Numbered from the stretch's first letter, positions 26,554 to 36,277 are shown. The stretch is DNA of 36,416 nt from Eubacteriales bacterium (GCA_029219885.1 JAQXUH010000079.1:1-36416), one strand, 5' to 3'. Made by a program: numbers and translations. The notes: a model not told the origin generated them from the letters alone.

Positions 26554-28464
26554 ATGGAAAAAATGATTTTTATCTTGATTGCATTTCCTTTTGTAAGTGC
26601 TTTGCTTCTTAGCATTTTCAAGAATAATGTGGTCAGACAGATTGTCACCTACATCAGCAGTGCCGCAATTATCGGCGTGGCAGTTGCTTTTGCAGTAAGC
26701 TTCTTCTCAGGAGGCAGTCAAGCTGTGGGCTTCTTGACTCACACTCCTGTGATTAACGAGGCAATGCTGGCAATTGAAGTATTTTTAATGGTGCTGGTTT
26801 TTGTGCTGAGCATCAAGTACAAAAAGGTATATATTTCTCTGCTTTCAATTGCACAGACCGGTTTAATGCTTTGGTATGAGCTTGGCGGTCACGCACCTGA
26901 AACAGATACATATAAGATGTACGTTGACCAGCTTACCGTAATTATGGTTCTTATCGTTGCAATTGTCGGTACGCTAATAACAGTTTATGCTTGTGGGTAT
27001 ATGAAAGATTACCACAATCACCATAAAGAATTTATGGACAGAAGAAGATATTTCTTCTCACTCCTTTATGTATTCCTTGGTGCAATGTTCGGTCTCGTTC
27101 TTTCAAACAACATTATCTGGATGTATTTCTTCTGGGAGATTACAAGCGTTGTATCTTTCCTGCTTATCGGATATACAAGAACAGACGAGGCTATCAACAA
27201 CTGCTTTAAGGCTCTTTGGATGAATCTTCTCGGCGGCTGCGGTTTTGCAGTAGGTATTGTTCTTCTCGGTATGAATTTCGGCGTTGAGGACTTCCAGACA
27301 CTTATCAATTTCGACGGAGCAGTAGTTGTAGCACCTGTTATCCTTATTGCGTTTGCAGCTCTTACTAAGAGTGCACAGCTTCCTTTCTCAAGGTGGCTCC
27401 TTGGTGCAATGGTTGCTCCTACACCATCATCTGCACTTCTTCACAGTGCAACAATGGTTAAAGCAGGCGTATATCTTCTTTTGAGATTATCTCCTGTTCT
27501 TCACGGCACATATGCAGGTTCAATGGTAAGTACTATCGGCGGATTTACTTTCCTTATTATGTCAATGCTTGCTATAACAGTCAGCGACGGTAAAAAGGTA
27601 CTTGCTTATTCTACTATCTCAAACCTCGGACTTATTACTGCCTGTGCAGGCGTAGGTGCTGAGGAAACTATTTGGGCAGGTATGTTCCTTCTCACTTTCC
27701 ACGCTGTTTCAAAATCTCTTCTTTTCCAGACTGTTGGTGCTATCGAAAACTCCACAGGCTCAAGAGATATCGAAACAATGCACGGACTTGTTCGCCGTCA
27801 TCCGTATCTTGCTTGGACACTTGTTATCGGTATTGCAGGAATGTTCCTTGCACCGTTTGGTATGCTCTTCTCAAAGTGGGCGGCTCTCAAGGCATTTATC
27901 GACAGCGGCTCAATCTTGCTTGTATTGTTTGTATGCTTTGGTAGTGCAACAACTCTCCTTTACTGGATGAAGTGGATTGCCACCGTTCTCGCATCAAAGA
28001 ACAATGACGTTAAGGCTAAGAACACCACATCTGCAAATCAGTGGGTATCAATTCTTATTCACTCTGCTGCAATGATTCTTCTTTGCTTTACATTCCCATA
28101 TATTTCCGACAACGTAATTATGCCTTACATTGATACTGTGTTTACTAACGCATCTCAGGTAATATCTAAGGATAATATGATAATTATGATGATTATGCTT
28201 GTTGCCATATTCGCTGTTCCGATTGCCGCTTGGGCAGGAGCAAAGCACACAGACTATCGCAAGGCTAACAGATATATCAACGGTGTTAATGCCGGTGACC
28301 AAATGAACTATATTGACTCAGCCGGAGAGAAAAGACGTTTCTTCCTTGCTAACTGGTATATGGAGGATATCTTCGGTGAGAAGAAGCTGTGGCTTCCGTC
28401 AGTCATCATTTCTATTGTTATTATTACAGTAATGACGATAATCGCAGTAGGAGGTGCATTATAA
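26554..28464 (+). CDS. echA: Ech hydrogenase subunit A (NuoL/MrpA-like antiporter subunit)
   Basis: Proton-conducting membrane transporter family: YFFWEITSVVSFLLIGYTRTDEAINNCFKALWMNLLGG, LPFSRWLLGAMVAPTPSSALLHSATMVKAGVYLLLRLSP, LLTFHAVSKSLLFQTVGAIE; first gene of echABCDEF. Confidence 0.92.
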   Translation: MEKMIFILIAFPFVSALLLSIFKNNVVRQIVTYISSAAIIGVAVAFAVSFFSGGSQAVGFLTHTPVINEAMLAIEVFLMVLVFVLSIKYKKVYISLLSIAQTGLMLWYELGGHAPETDTYKMYVDQLTVIMVLIVAIVGTLITVYACGYMKDYHNHHKEFMDRRRYFFSLLYVFLGAMFGLVLSNNIIWMYFFWEITSVVSFLLIGYTRTDEAINNCFKALWMNLLGGCGFAVGIVLLGMNFGVEDFQTLINFDGAVVVAPVILIAFAALTKSAQLPFSRWLLGAMVAPTPSSALLHSATMVKAGVYLLLRLSPVLHGTYAGSMVSTIGGFTFLIMSMLAITVSDGKKVLAYSTISNLGLITACAGVGAEETIWAGMFLLTFHAVSKSLLFQTVGAIENSTGSRDIETMHGLVRRHPYLAWTLVIGIAGMFLAPFGMLFSKWAALKAFIDSGSILLVLFVCFGSATTLLYWMKWIATVLASKNNDVKAKNTTSANQWVSILIHSAAMILLCFTFPYISDNVIMPYIDTVFTNASQVISKDNMIIMMIMLVAIFAVPIAAWAGAKHTDYRKANRYINGVNAGDQMNYIDSAGEKRRFFLANWYMEDIFGEKKLWLPSVIISIVIITVMTIIAVGGAL

Positions 28465-29351
28465 TGGAGATGTCTTGGAGAATTGTTTTAAGTATCGCAG
28501 TGTACCTTGTTTTTGCACCGCTTTTAGGCGGTCTTACATCAGGCTTTGACAGAAAAATTACTGCACGAATGCAGGGCAGACAGGGACCTCCTCTTCTTCA
28601 GCCTTTCTATGATGTAGCAAAGCTTCTTAAGAAAGAAACTGTTGTTGTAAACCACGTGCAGATTTTCTATCTTGCAATTTATCTTGTATTCGTAATTTTC
28701 ACAGGCTGTCTTTTCTTTGGCGGATATGATTTGCTCCTTGTTTTCTTTGCACTTACAACTGCCGATATGTTCCTTGTACTTGCGGCAACAAGCAGCCATT
28801 CACCGTATTCAAATATGGGTGCAAACCGTGAGATGATGCAGATGCTTGCATCTGAGCCTATGATGCTCCTTACAGCAGTGGGCTTCTATCTTGCAACAGG
28901 CTCATTCAAGGTTAAGGATATTGTGGCTCACGACGGCCATATTGCGGCAATGTATCTTCCGGGCGTTTTTGTAGGATTTATTTTCATCCTTACAATTAAG
29001 CTCAGAAAGCATCCGTTCGACCTTTCTACAAGCCACCACGCACATCAGGAAATGGTTAAGGGTATTACAACAGAATTTTCAGGTCAGATGTTTGCAGTAG
29101 TTGAAATTGCACATTGGTATGAAAATATCTTCCTTATGGGTGTAATTGCTCTGTTCTTCTTCAATTCAAATTGGTGGTCTGCAATAGTTGCTCTTGTTGC
29201 TATCGCCGTTTCATATTTCGTATTGATACTTGTTGATAACACTAACGCAAGAATGAAGTGGCAGTTAATGTTCAGAAACTGCTGGATTACTACATTGATT
29301 ATCGGTGCAGTAAACATTTTCATTCTCGATGTATTTGTTAAGGGGGTATAA
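28464..29351 (+). CDS. echB: Ech hydrogenase subunit B (NuoH-like)
   Basis: ORF listed from 28389; the ATG at 28464 overlaps the echA stop. FAPLLGGLTSGFDRKITARMQGRQGPPLLQPFYDVAKLLKKE, LRKHPFDLSTSHHAHQEMVKGITTEFSG. Confidence 0.93.
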   Translation: MEMSWRIVLSIAVYLVFAPLLGGLTSGFDRKITARMQGRQGPPLLQPFYDVAKLLKKETVVVNHVQIFYLAIYLVFVIFTGCLFFGGYDLLLVFFALTTADMFLVLAATSSHSPYSNMGANREMMQMLASEPMMLLTAVGFYLATGSFKVKDIVAHDGHIAAMYLPGVFVGFIFILTIKLRKHPFDLSTSHHAHQEMVKGITTEFSGQMFAVVEIAHWYENIFLMGVIALFFFNSNWWSAIVALVAIAVSYFVLILVDNTNARMKWQLMFRNCWITTLIIGAVNIFILDVFVKGV

Positions 29352-29353
29352 TT

Positions 29354-29791
29354 ATGGCAGATGTTACAAAATCACCTTGGATAATGCACTATGACGGCTC
29401 AAGCTGTAACGGCTGTGATATTGAGGTTCTTGCCTGCCTTACTCCTGTGTATGATGTTGAGCGTTTCGGCGTTATCAATACAGGTAACCCAAAGCACGCC
29501 GACATTCTTCTTATAACAGGTTCTGTAAACGAGCAGAACAAAGATGTTGTAAAACAGATTTACGAGCAGATGACTGAACCTAAGGTTGTTTGTGCAATCG
29601 GTATTTGTGCCTGCAACGGCGGTGTTTTTAAGGACTGCTACAATATTCTCGGCGGTGTTGATAAGGTTATTCCTGTTGACATTTATGTTCCGGGATGTGC
29701 AGCAAGACCTGAGGCTATTATCGACGGCGTTGTTAAATCGTTGGCACTTTTGAAAGAAAAAAGCAAAAAATATCAGGAGGAAAAGAAATGA
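29354..29791 (+). CDS. echC: Ech hydrogenase subunit C (small subunit, NuoB-like)
   Basis: DGSSCNGCDIEVLACLTPVYDVERFGV, GSVNEQNKDVV, AIGICACNGGVF, DIYVPGCAARPEAIIDGV; cluster cysteines present. Confidence 0.94.
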   Translation: MADVTKSPWIMHYDGSSCNGCDIEVLACLTPVYDVERFGVINTGNPKHADILLITGSVNEQNKDVVKQIYEQMTEPKVVCAIGICACNGGVFKDCYNILGGVDKVIPVDIYVPGCAARPEAIIDGVVKSLALLKEKSKKYQEEKK

Positions 29792-30180
29792 GAGAAGAAT
29801 ACAGTCTTGAAACTTTAGAAATTCCTGAGCTTTACAATAAAATGCTTGAAAAGCAGAGAGCAGGCTATCGCCTTGCACAGATTTGTGCAACTGCTTTTGA
29901 GGGCTATAACGAGTTGATTTACTCTGTTGCTTACGGCTATGATTTTGAAAATTACAAAATCATTGTTCCTATTGATACAGAGATTAGTACAATTTCCGAT
30001 TTCTTCCCGTCAGCAATGCTTTACGAGAACGAAATGAAAGAGCTCTTCGGAGTTAAGATTAAATCAATCAATCCTGACTTTAACAACAAATTCTTTAGAA
30101 TCGCTAAGGAAACACCTTTTAAAAAGGAAGTTAAAGACGCAGTTAAGATTGTAAAAAAGGATGAGGAGGCAGCAGAATAA
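29788..30180 (+). CDS. echD: Ech hydrogenase subunit D (NuoC-like)
   Basis: NuoC-like ISTISDFFPSAMLYENEMKELFGVKI; between echC and echE with overlapping starts and stops. Confidence 0.9.
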   Translation: MREEYSLETLEIPELYNKMLEKQRAGYRLAQICATAFEGYNELIYSVAYGYDFENYKIIVPIDTEISTISDFFPSAMLYENEMKELFGVKIKSINPDFNNKFFRIAKETPFKKEVKDAVKIVKKDEEAAE

Positions 30181-31259
30181 TGGGTGAAAAATCAGTAGTT
30201 CCTTTCGGTCCTCAACATCCGGTTCTTCCTGAGCCGATTCATCTTGATTTAGTTCTTGAGGACGAGAAAGTAGTTGAAGCTATTCCGTCTATCGGCTTTG
30301 TTCACAGAGGACTTGAGAAGCTTGCAGAGGTCAGAGATTTTAACGACTATCAGTATGTTATTGAGAGAACCTGCGGTATCTGCTCATTCAAGCATGGTAT
30401 GGCTTACTGCGAGGCAGTAGAAAGAATTTTTGACGCAGAAATTCCTGAAAGAGCACAGTTTCTCCGTACTATCTGGGGCGAGATGAGCCGTATTCATTCT
30501 CATCTTTTGTGGCTTGGACTTCTTGCCGACGCGTTCGGCTTTGATGCACTCTTTATGCAGTGCTGGAGAATGAGAGAAAAGGTACTCGATATGTTCGAGG
30601 CTTCCACAGGCGGAAGAGTAATTTTCTCTGTAAATAAAATCGGCGGTGTCCTTAAGGATATGGACTCCTCTATGCTTAAAAGCTTTGTTGAAATTTTCAA
30701 TTCTATGGAAAAAGATTTGAAAAAAATGACAAAGGTGTTTATGACCGACTATTCTGTTATGTCAAGACTTAAGGGCGTTGGTATTCTCACTAAAGAGGAC
30801 GCTGTCCGTCTTGGTGCAGTTGGCCCAATGGCAAGAGCATCGGGAATTAAGCTTGATATGCGTAAAACAGGCTACGAGGCATATTCTCACGTTGATTTTG
30901 ATATTATCACATCTGAGGACTGCGACGGATACGCAAGATGTCAGGTTCGTATCGGCGAGCTTTTCCAGTCTATCAACATTATAAGACAGCTTGTTGACAA
31001 AATTCCTGACGGTCCTATTGCAAATCAAATTAAGGGTAACCCTGACGGTGAGGCTTTTGCAAGAGTTGAGCAGCCGAGAGGCGAGGCAATCTACTACTGC
31101 AAGGGTAACGGAACAAAGTTCCTTGAAAGAGTCAGAGTACGTACTCCCACATTCACAAATATTGAGGCACTTATACATATTCTTCCAGGTTCTGAGCTTG
31201 CTGATGTTCCGCTTCAGATACTCACAATCGACCCATGTATAAGCTGTACTGAAAGATAA
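30180..31259 (+). CDS. echE: Ech hydrogenase subunit E (NiFe large subunit)
   Basis: GPQHPVLPEPIHL, ERTCGICSFKHGMAYCEAVE (L1 CxxC), terminal DPCISCTER (L2 CxxC). Confidence 0.96.
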   Translation: MGEKSVVPFGPQHPVLPEPIHLDLVLEDEKVVEAIPSIGFVHRGLEKLAEVRDFNDYQYVIERTCGICSFKHGMAYCEAVERIFDAEIPERAQFLRTIWGEMSRIHSHLLWLGLLADAFGFDALFMQCWRMREKVLDMFEASTGGRVIFSVNKIGGVLKDMDSSMLKSFVEIFNSMEKDLKKMTKVFMTDYSVMSRLKGVGILTKEDAVRLGAVGPMARASGIKLDMRKTGYEAYSHVDFDIITSEDCDGYARCQVRIGELFQSINIIRQLVDKIPDGPIANQIKGNPDGEAFARVEQPRGEAIYYCKGNGTKFLERVRVRTPTFTNIEALIHILPGSELADVPLQILTIDPCISCTER

Positions 31260-31273
31260 GGAGGTAAAAAGCT

Positions 31274-31855
31274 ATGGGAATTATGGATTTTACACCACAG
31301 GTACTTAAAAATCTTTTTTCAAAGCCTGCTACCTCAAATTATCCTTTTGAGCCGAGAAAGTATCCTGAAAAGAGCAGAGGTCATGTTGAAATCAATATTG
31401 ACGACTGTATTATGTGCGGTCTTTGCTCACGTAAATGTATGTCAGGTGCTATAACAGTTGACAGAAAAACAAAGACTTGGTCTATCGAGAGAATGGGCTG
31501 TGTTCAGTGCGGCAGCTGTGTTACTGCTTGCCCTAAGAAGTGTCTTTCAATTGTTCCCGGTTATTCCGAGCCGTCAACAGAAAAGACAGTTGATTCATAC
31601 AGTCAGCCTATTCCGGAAACTCCGGCAGGCAAGGTTACTCCTGATATGACAAAATGTATTCTCTGCGGTCTGTGTGCAAGGAAATGTCCGCAGGAATGTA
31701 TTACTGTTGACAGAACAGGCGAGAAAACCTGGACTATTGACCGCGACAAGTGCGTTCAGTGCGGTGCTTGTGTTGATGCCTGCATCAAGTTTAAGGCACT
31801 TTCTATGACCGAAGACGACGGCGAAAAGGGAACAGCAGTATTTCATAAGGAATGA
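31274..31855 (+). CDS. echF: Ech hydrogenase subunit F-like polyferredoxin with four 4Fe-4S motifs
   Basis: CIMCGLCSRKC, CVQCGSCVTACP, CILCGLCARKCP, CVQCGACVDAC; directly follows echE. Confidence 0.88.
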   Translation: MGIMDFTPQVLKNLFSKPATSNYPFEPRKYPEKSRGHVEINIDDCIMCGLCSRKCMSGAITVDRKTKTWSIERMGCVQCGSCVTACPKKCLSIVPGYSEPSTEKTVDSYSQPIPETPAGKVTPDMTKCILCGLCARKCPQECITVDRTGEKTWTIDRDKCVQCGACVDACIKFKALSMTEDDGEKGTAVFHKE

Positions 31856-31856
31856 T

Positions 31857-33944
31857 ATGACTTTAAGATTAAACTTTAACGGAATTGTTCAGGGCATCGG
31901 CTTCAGACCTACTGCTCAAAGACTTGCACTTGAATATAATCTGTGCGGTCAGGTGAAAAATTCCGGCGGAAATGTTGAAATTTTAGTTACAGGTAATTCA
32001 CAGGCGTTGGATATTTTCGTCCAACGTCTTGTTTCTATGTTTGAAATTAAAAGTTATCAAAGTGAATCGGTTGAGGATATGTCCTTTGACGGCTTTAAGA
32101 TTGTCCATTCATCAAGGGATAATGCTCTGCCTTTTATCACTCCTGATATTGCTACCTGCAAGGACTGCGAAAGAGAGCTTAGAAACAGTGGTGACAGAAG
32201 ATACCGCCATCCGTTTATCAGCTGTGTAAACTGTGGTCCGAGATATACGATTATAAATTCGCTCCCTTACGATAGGGAAAATATTACTATGTCACCTTTT
32301 GAAATGTGCGATGATTGCCGTAAGGAATATACAACACCTGAAAACAGACGATGCCACGCACAGACAATAGCCTGCAAGGAATGCGGACCTGAAACAAATA
32401 TTTCTATCGAAAAAGCAGTTGAAATTTTAAAAGACGGCGATATTCTTGCTATTAAGGATATCGGAGGTTACCACCTTGCTTGCAAAGCCGAAAGCATAGA
32501 TAGCGTAAAAAAAATCAGAGCTCTTAAAGGCAGAGAGGAAAAGCCTTTTGCGGTGATGTTTTCTTCTGTTGATGAAATAGAGAAATACTGCTTTGTTAAT
32601 GATAAGGAAAGGGAACTTTTAACCTCTCCTGCAAGACCTATTGTTCTCCTTGACAAGAAGAAAGATTTTGATACTTCCGTCTGCGGTGAAAGTGATTATA
32701 TAGGTGCTTTCCTGCCTTGTAATCCTATGCAAATTATGATTCTTGATTCTGTGTCACCGCTTGTTATGACAAGTGCAAATGTCAGCGGTGAGCCGATTAT
32801 TACTGACGATAGGAAAATTGAAAAATTCGGCGTTGCCATTCTTTCTCACGACAGAGAAATTCTTACGCCTCTTGACGACAGTATTGTTAAGGTGACCGCA
32901 GGCAGAACGCAGTTTATAAGACGTGCCAGGGGATATGTGCCTTTGGCGATTGAAATTGACAAAACCGCAAAAAAAGACACACTCTGCCTTGGCGGAGATT
33001 TAAAATCAGCCTTTGCTTTTCATAGGGATAAATATGTTTTTATGAGTCAGCATTTCGGCGATTTAGAGGATGCCGACGCTTTTGACTGCTACAAAAAGAA
33101 CATCAGCCGTTTTGCAGATTTGCATTCATTCAAGACGGAAAAAATCGTTGCCGACAGCCACCCGAACTACTACTCCTCAAATCTTTATAACAACGATATG
33201 ACAGTTCAGCATCACAAGGCACACGTTGCGTCTGTTATTGCCGAGCATAGGCTGAAGGGTGATGTTTTAGGCTTTGCATTTGACGGCACAGGCTACGGTG
33301 ACGATGGTGCAGTATGGGGCAGCGAGGTTTTTCTCTTTAACAGCGGTGAAAAATCTTTTGAACGCCTTGAGCATTTGCAGTATGTTAAGATGATTGCCTC
33401 TGACGAAATATCAAAAAATGCCGATTTGGCACTTGACTGCTACTTAGGCGGTAACGAGCTTATCGACAAGGCAATTGAAAATAATATAAATACAGTAAAT
33501 TCCTCAAGTATGGGACGGCTTTTTGACGCTGTTTCAGCTTTGCTTGATATAAAGCACTATAATAATTTTGAGGGCGAATGTGCCGTTTCTCTTGAGAGTG
33601 TTGCAAAAAGAGCCAAAAAGTATTATCCTATAAGCGTAAGCCTTAACCCAAAGGAGATTTTGACCGAAATAAAAAATTCTCCTTGCAGTAAAGAGGAGAC
33701 GGCTTTGGGCTTTCATATGATGATTTGCCGTTTGATTTCAGAGCTTTGTGAAAAATACAGAAACATTTACGGCGTAAATCAGATTGCTCTTTCAGGCGGA
33801 ACGTTTAATAATAAAATAATTACAGAAAATACAATAAAGCTTCTTGAGAAAAGTGGCTTTGATGTTTACATAAACGAGCTTGTTCCTTGCGGAGACGGCG
33901 GACTTGCTCTCGGTCAGGCATATATTTCAGCGTTGGAGGGATAG
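31857..33944 (+). CDS. hypF: [NiFe] hydrogenase maturation carbamoyltransferase HypF
   Basis: Acylphosphatase FNGIVQGIGFRPTAQRLA, zinc-finger CKDCERELRNSGDRRYRHPFISCVNCGPRYTI / CDDCRKEYTTPENRRCHAQTIACKECGP, VQHHKAHVASVIAEH, GFAFDGTGYGDDGAVWG. Confidence 0.96.
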   Translation: MTLRLNFNGIVQGIGFRPTAQRLALEYNLCGQVKNSGGNVEILVTGNSQALDIFVQRLVSMFEIKSYQSESVEDMSFDGFKIVHSSRDNALPFITPDIATCKDCERELRNSGDRRYRHPFISCVNCGPRYTIINSLPYDRENITMSPFEMCDDCRKEYTTPENRRCHAQTIACKECGPETNISIEKAVEILKDGDILAIKDIGGYHLACKAESIDSVKKIRALKGREEKPFAVMFSSVDEIEKYCFVNDKERELLTSPARPIVLLDKKKDFDTSVCGESDYIGAFLPCNPMQIMILDSVSPLVMTSANVSGEPIITDDRKIEKFGVAILSHDREILTPLDDSIVKVTAGRTQFIRRARGYVPLAIEIDKTAKKDTLCLGGDLKSAFAFHRDKYVFMSQHFGDLEDADAFDCYKKNISRFADLHSFKTEKIVADSHPNYYSSNLYNNDMTVQHHKAHVASVIAEHRLKGDVLGFAFDGTGYGDDGAVWGSEVFLFNSGEKSFERLEHLQYVKMIASDEISKNADLALDCYLGGNELIDKAIENNINTVNSSSMGRLFDAVSALLDIKHYNNFEGECAVSLESVAKRAKKYYPISVSLNPKEILTEIKNSPCSKEETALGFHMMICRLISELCEKYRNIYGVNQIALSGGTFNNKIITENTIKLLEKSGFDVYINELVPCGDGGLALGQAYISALEG

Positions 33945-33946
33945 AT

Positions 33947-34159
33947 ATGTGTGTTGCAGCACCGGGTAAGGTTGTGGAAATAAACGGCGACACAGCAGTT
34001 GTTGAGTACAATTCAAATAAGGTTAATGCCAATAAGGGTATAGTTGATGTTAAGGTAGGCGACTATGTTCTTGTTCACGCAGGTCTTGTTATTCAGGTAA
34101 TTGACGAAAATGAGGCTTTGGCAATGCAGGAGCTTTTCTCCGAGCTTGAGAATTTGTAA
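33947..34159 (+). CDS. hypC: Hydrogenase assembly chaperone HypC
   Basis: MCVAAPGKVVEINGDTAVVEYNSNKVNANKGIVDVKVGDYVLVHAGLVIQVIDENEA; ORF listed from 33887, true ATG at 33947. Confidence 0.95.
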   Translation: MCVAAPGKVVEINGDTAVVEYNSNKVNANKGIVDVKVGDYVLVHAGLVIQVIDENEALAMQELFSELENL

Positions 34160-34160
34160 T

Positions 34161-35198
34161 ATGGATATAAAAGAGATAGTAAAATTTTTAAGTGAATATG
34201 ACGGCAGGGAATTGAGACTTATGGAGGTCTGCGGTACTCATACGGCGGCCATCAGGGAAAACGGAATACCGTCACTTTTAAGCCATAAAATCAAGCTTAT
34301 CAGCGGTCCCGGATGTCCTGTCTGCGTCACTCCTGCAAGCTATATTGACAGGCTTTGTGACCTTTCTTTGCAGGACAAAACCTGCATTGTTACATTCGGC
34401 GATATGATACGTGTTCCCGGCTCAAAAGAGGCTTTGCAGAACGTGAAGTCAAAAGGCGGTAATGTTAAAATGGTCTATTCGCCATTTGAAATTATTGACC
34501 TTGCAAAAGGGGACAGGGACACAATTTTTATTTTTGCCGCTGTTGGTTTTGAAACTACAACGCCTATTTACGCTGTGCTTTTAGACAAGATAATCAGCGA
34601 GAATATTGAAAATATAAAATTTCTTACCGCACTCAAAACTATGCCGGCGGCTATTGATGTCCTTTGCAGTGACGCAGATAATAAAATCGATGGCTTTATC
34701 GCTCCGGGACACGTCAGCGTTATAACAGGTGCAGACGCTTTTAAGCCTTTGGCGGAAAAATACAGCCTGCCTTTCGTTGTCAGCGGTTTTAAGGGCGAGG
34801 AGCTTTTGGCGTCAATCTACGCTCTTGTTAAATTGCAGGGACAAAGTAAAGTCCTGAACCTTTACAAGTCGGCAGTAGGCGACAGGGAAAACGAAAAGGC
34901 AAAAGCTCTTGTGGATAAATATTTCACTCCGTCCGCTGCCTATTGGCGAGGTATGGGAAGTATTGAAAATTCAGGACTTGAGCTGAAAGAAGAATACAGC
35001 CGATTTGACGCAGGAAGTAAAAATCTTACGGAAGACTTGCCTGCCAACAAAGGCTGTTCCTGTGCAGAGGTTATAACAGGCAGGAAGTCGCCGTTTGATT
35101 GTCCGCTTTTTGCAAAGGTCTGCAATCCTGAAAATCCACAGGGTGCCTGTATGGTGTCAGGCGAGGGTGCTTGTTTCAATTATTTTATAAACAGATGA
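34161..35198 (+). CDS. hypD: Hydrogenase formation protein HypD
   Basis: LMEVCGTHTAAIRENGIPSLL, LISGPGCPVCVTPASYID, FGDMIRVPGS, AVGFETTTPIYA, IDGFIAPGHVSVITG; ORF listed from 34101, likely ATG at 34161. Confidence 0.95.
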   Translation: MDIKEIVKFLSEYDGRELRLMEVCGTHTAAIRENGIPSLLSHKIKLISGPGCPVCVTPASYIDRLCDLSLQDKTCIVTFGDMIRVPGSKEALQNVKSKGGNVKMVYSPFEIIDLAKGDRDTIFIFAAVGFETTTPIYAVLLDKIISENIENIKFLTALKTMPAAIDVLCSDADNKIDGFIAPGHVSVITGADAFKPLAEKYSLPFVVSGFKGEELLASIYALVKLQGQSKVLNLYKSAVGDRENEKAKALVDKYFTPSAAYWRGMGSIENSGLELKEEYSRFDAGSKNLTEDLPANKGCSCAEVITGRKSPFDCPLFAKVCNPENPQGACMVSGEGACFNYFINR

Positions 35199-35207
35199 GG
35201 ACTTAAT

Positions 35208-36188
35208 ATGAAAATTACATTAGCTCACGGTAGCGGCGGAAAATCTACAAACGATTTAATTAACGCTGTTTTTGCAAAGCATTTTTCAAATCCTATACTC
35301 AATATGATGGAGGATAGTGCTGTGGTTGACGGCAGTCAGAAAATCGCTGTCACTACCGATTCCTTTGTAATTACTCCGCTGATTTTTAAAGGCGGAGATA
35401 TCGGCAGGCTTTCCGTCTGCGGTACTGTCAATGACCTGCTTATGCGAGGTGCGATGCCTAAATATATCACATCTGCATTCATAATCGAAGAGGGTGCCGA
35501 TACGGAAACTCTCGAGCAGATTGTTATCTCAATGGCTGAAACTGCAAAAGAAGCAGGCGTTACGGTTATCTGCGGTGACACAAAGGTTATTGAGGGTAAC
35601 GGCGGAATTTACATTAATACCACAGGCGTTGGCTTTGTAAAATACAGCACAAATATCGTTTCAACAAATATTCTTGAGGGTGACGCTGTAATTGTCAGCG
35701 GTAATTTAGGCGACCACCACGCAACTGTTTTATCTCATCGTATGGGCATTGAAAATAACATTCAGTCCGATAATGCACCTCTCGGTGAAATGGTGAGAAA
35801 TATGCTCAAAGGCGGTATTGAGCTTCATTGTATGAGGGATATTACACGAGGCGGTCTTGGTACTGTTCTTAATGAGCTTGCCGACGCCTCATCTGTTAAT
35901 ATCGAAATCGAAGAAAGCAAAATTCCTGTCAGCGACGAGGTGCGTGCTTTTTCAAAAATTCTCGGTCTTGATATTCTTCATATGGGTAACGAGGGAAAGC
36001 TTGTTGCCTTTGTTCCTGAAAGTCAGGCACAGCAGGCAGTTGATATAATCAAAAGCAGTAAATACGGCGAAAATGCGGCAGTTGTGGGTAAGGTCTGTAA
36101 CGGCAGTGGCGTAACTATGCTTACTCCTTTAGGGGGAAAGAGGAATGTAACTGTCCTTTACGGAGAGGGACTGCCGAGAATTTGCTGA
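35208..36188 (+). CDS. hypE: Hydrogenase expression/formation protein HypE
   Basis: LAHGSGGKSTNDLI, DSAVVDGSQKIAVTTDSFVITPLIFKGGDIGRLSVCGTVNDLLMRGA, GDTKVIEG, C-terminal PRIC. Confidence 0.96.
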   Translation: MKITLAHGSGGKSTNDLINAVFAKHFSNPILNMMEDSAVVDGSQKIAVTTDSFVITPLIFKGGDIGRLSVCGTVNDLLMRGAMPKYITSAFIIEEGADTETLEQIVISMAETAKEAGVTVICGDTKVIEGNGGIYINTTGVGFVKYSTNIVSTNILEGDAVIVSGNLGDHHATVLSHRMGIENNIQSDNAPLGEMVRNMLKGGIELHCMRDITRGGLGTVLNELADASSVNIEIEESKIPVSDEVRAFSKILGLDILHMGNEGKLVAFVPESQAQQAVDIIKSSKYGENAAVVGKVCNGSGVTMLTPLGGKRNVTVLYGEGLPRIC

Positions 36189-36219
36189 AAATTGCAGAAA
36201 AGTAAATAAAAACAAAAAA

Positions 36220-36259
36220 ACACCGACTTCATTCAGCTTAACTGATTTGAAGTCGGTGT
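36220..36259. terminator. Bidirectional terminator between hypE and rpmA
   Basis: ACACCGACTTCA (36220-36231) / TGAAGTCGGTGT (36248-36259); A-rich upstream arm, T-rich after. Confidence 0.85.
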
Positions 36260-36277
36260 GTTATTTATTAGCAAAAA

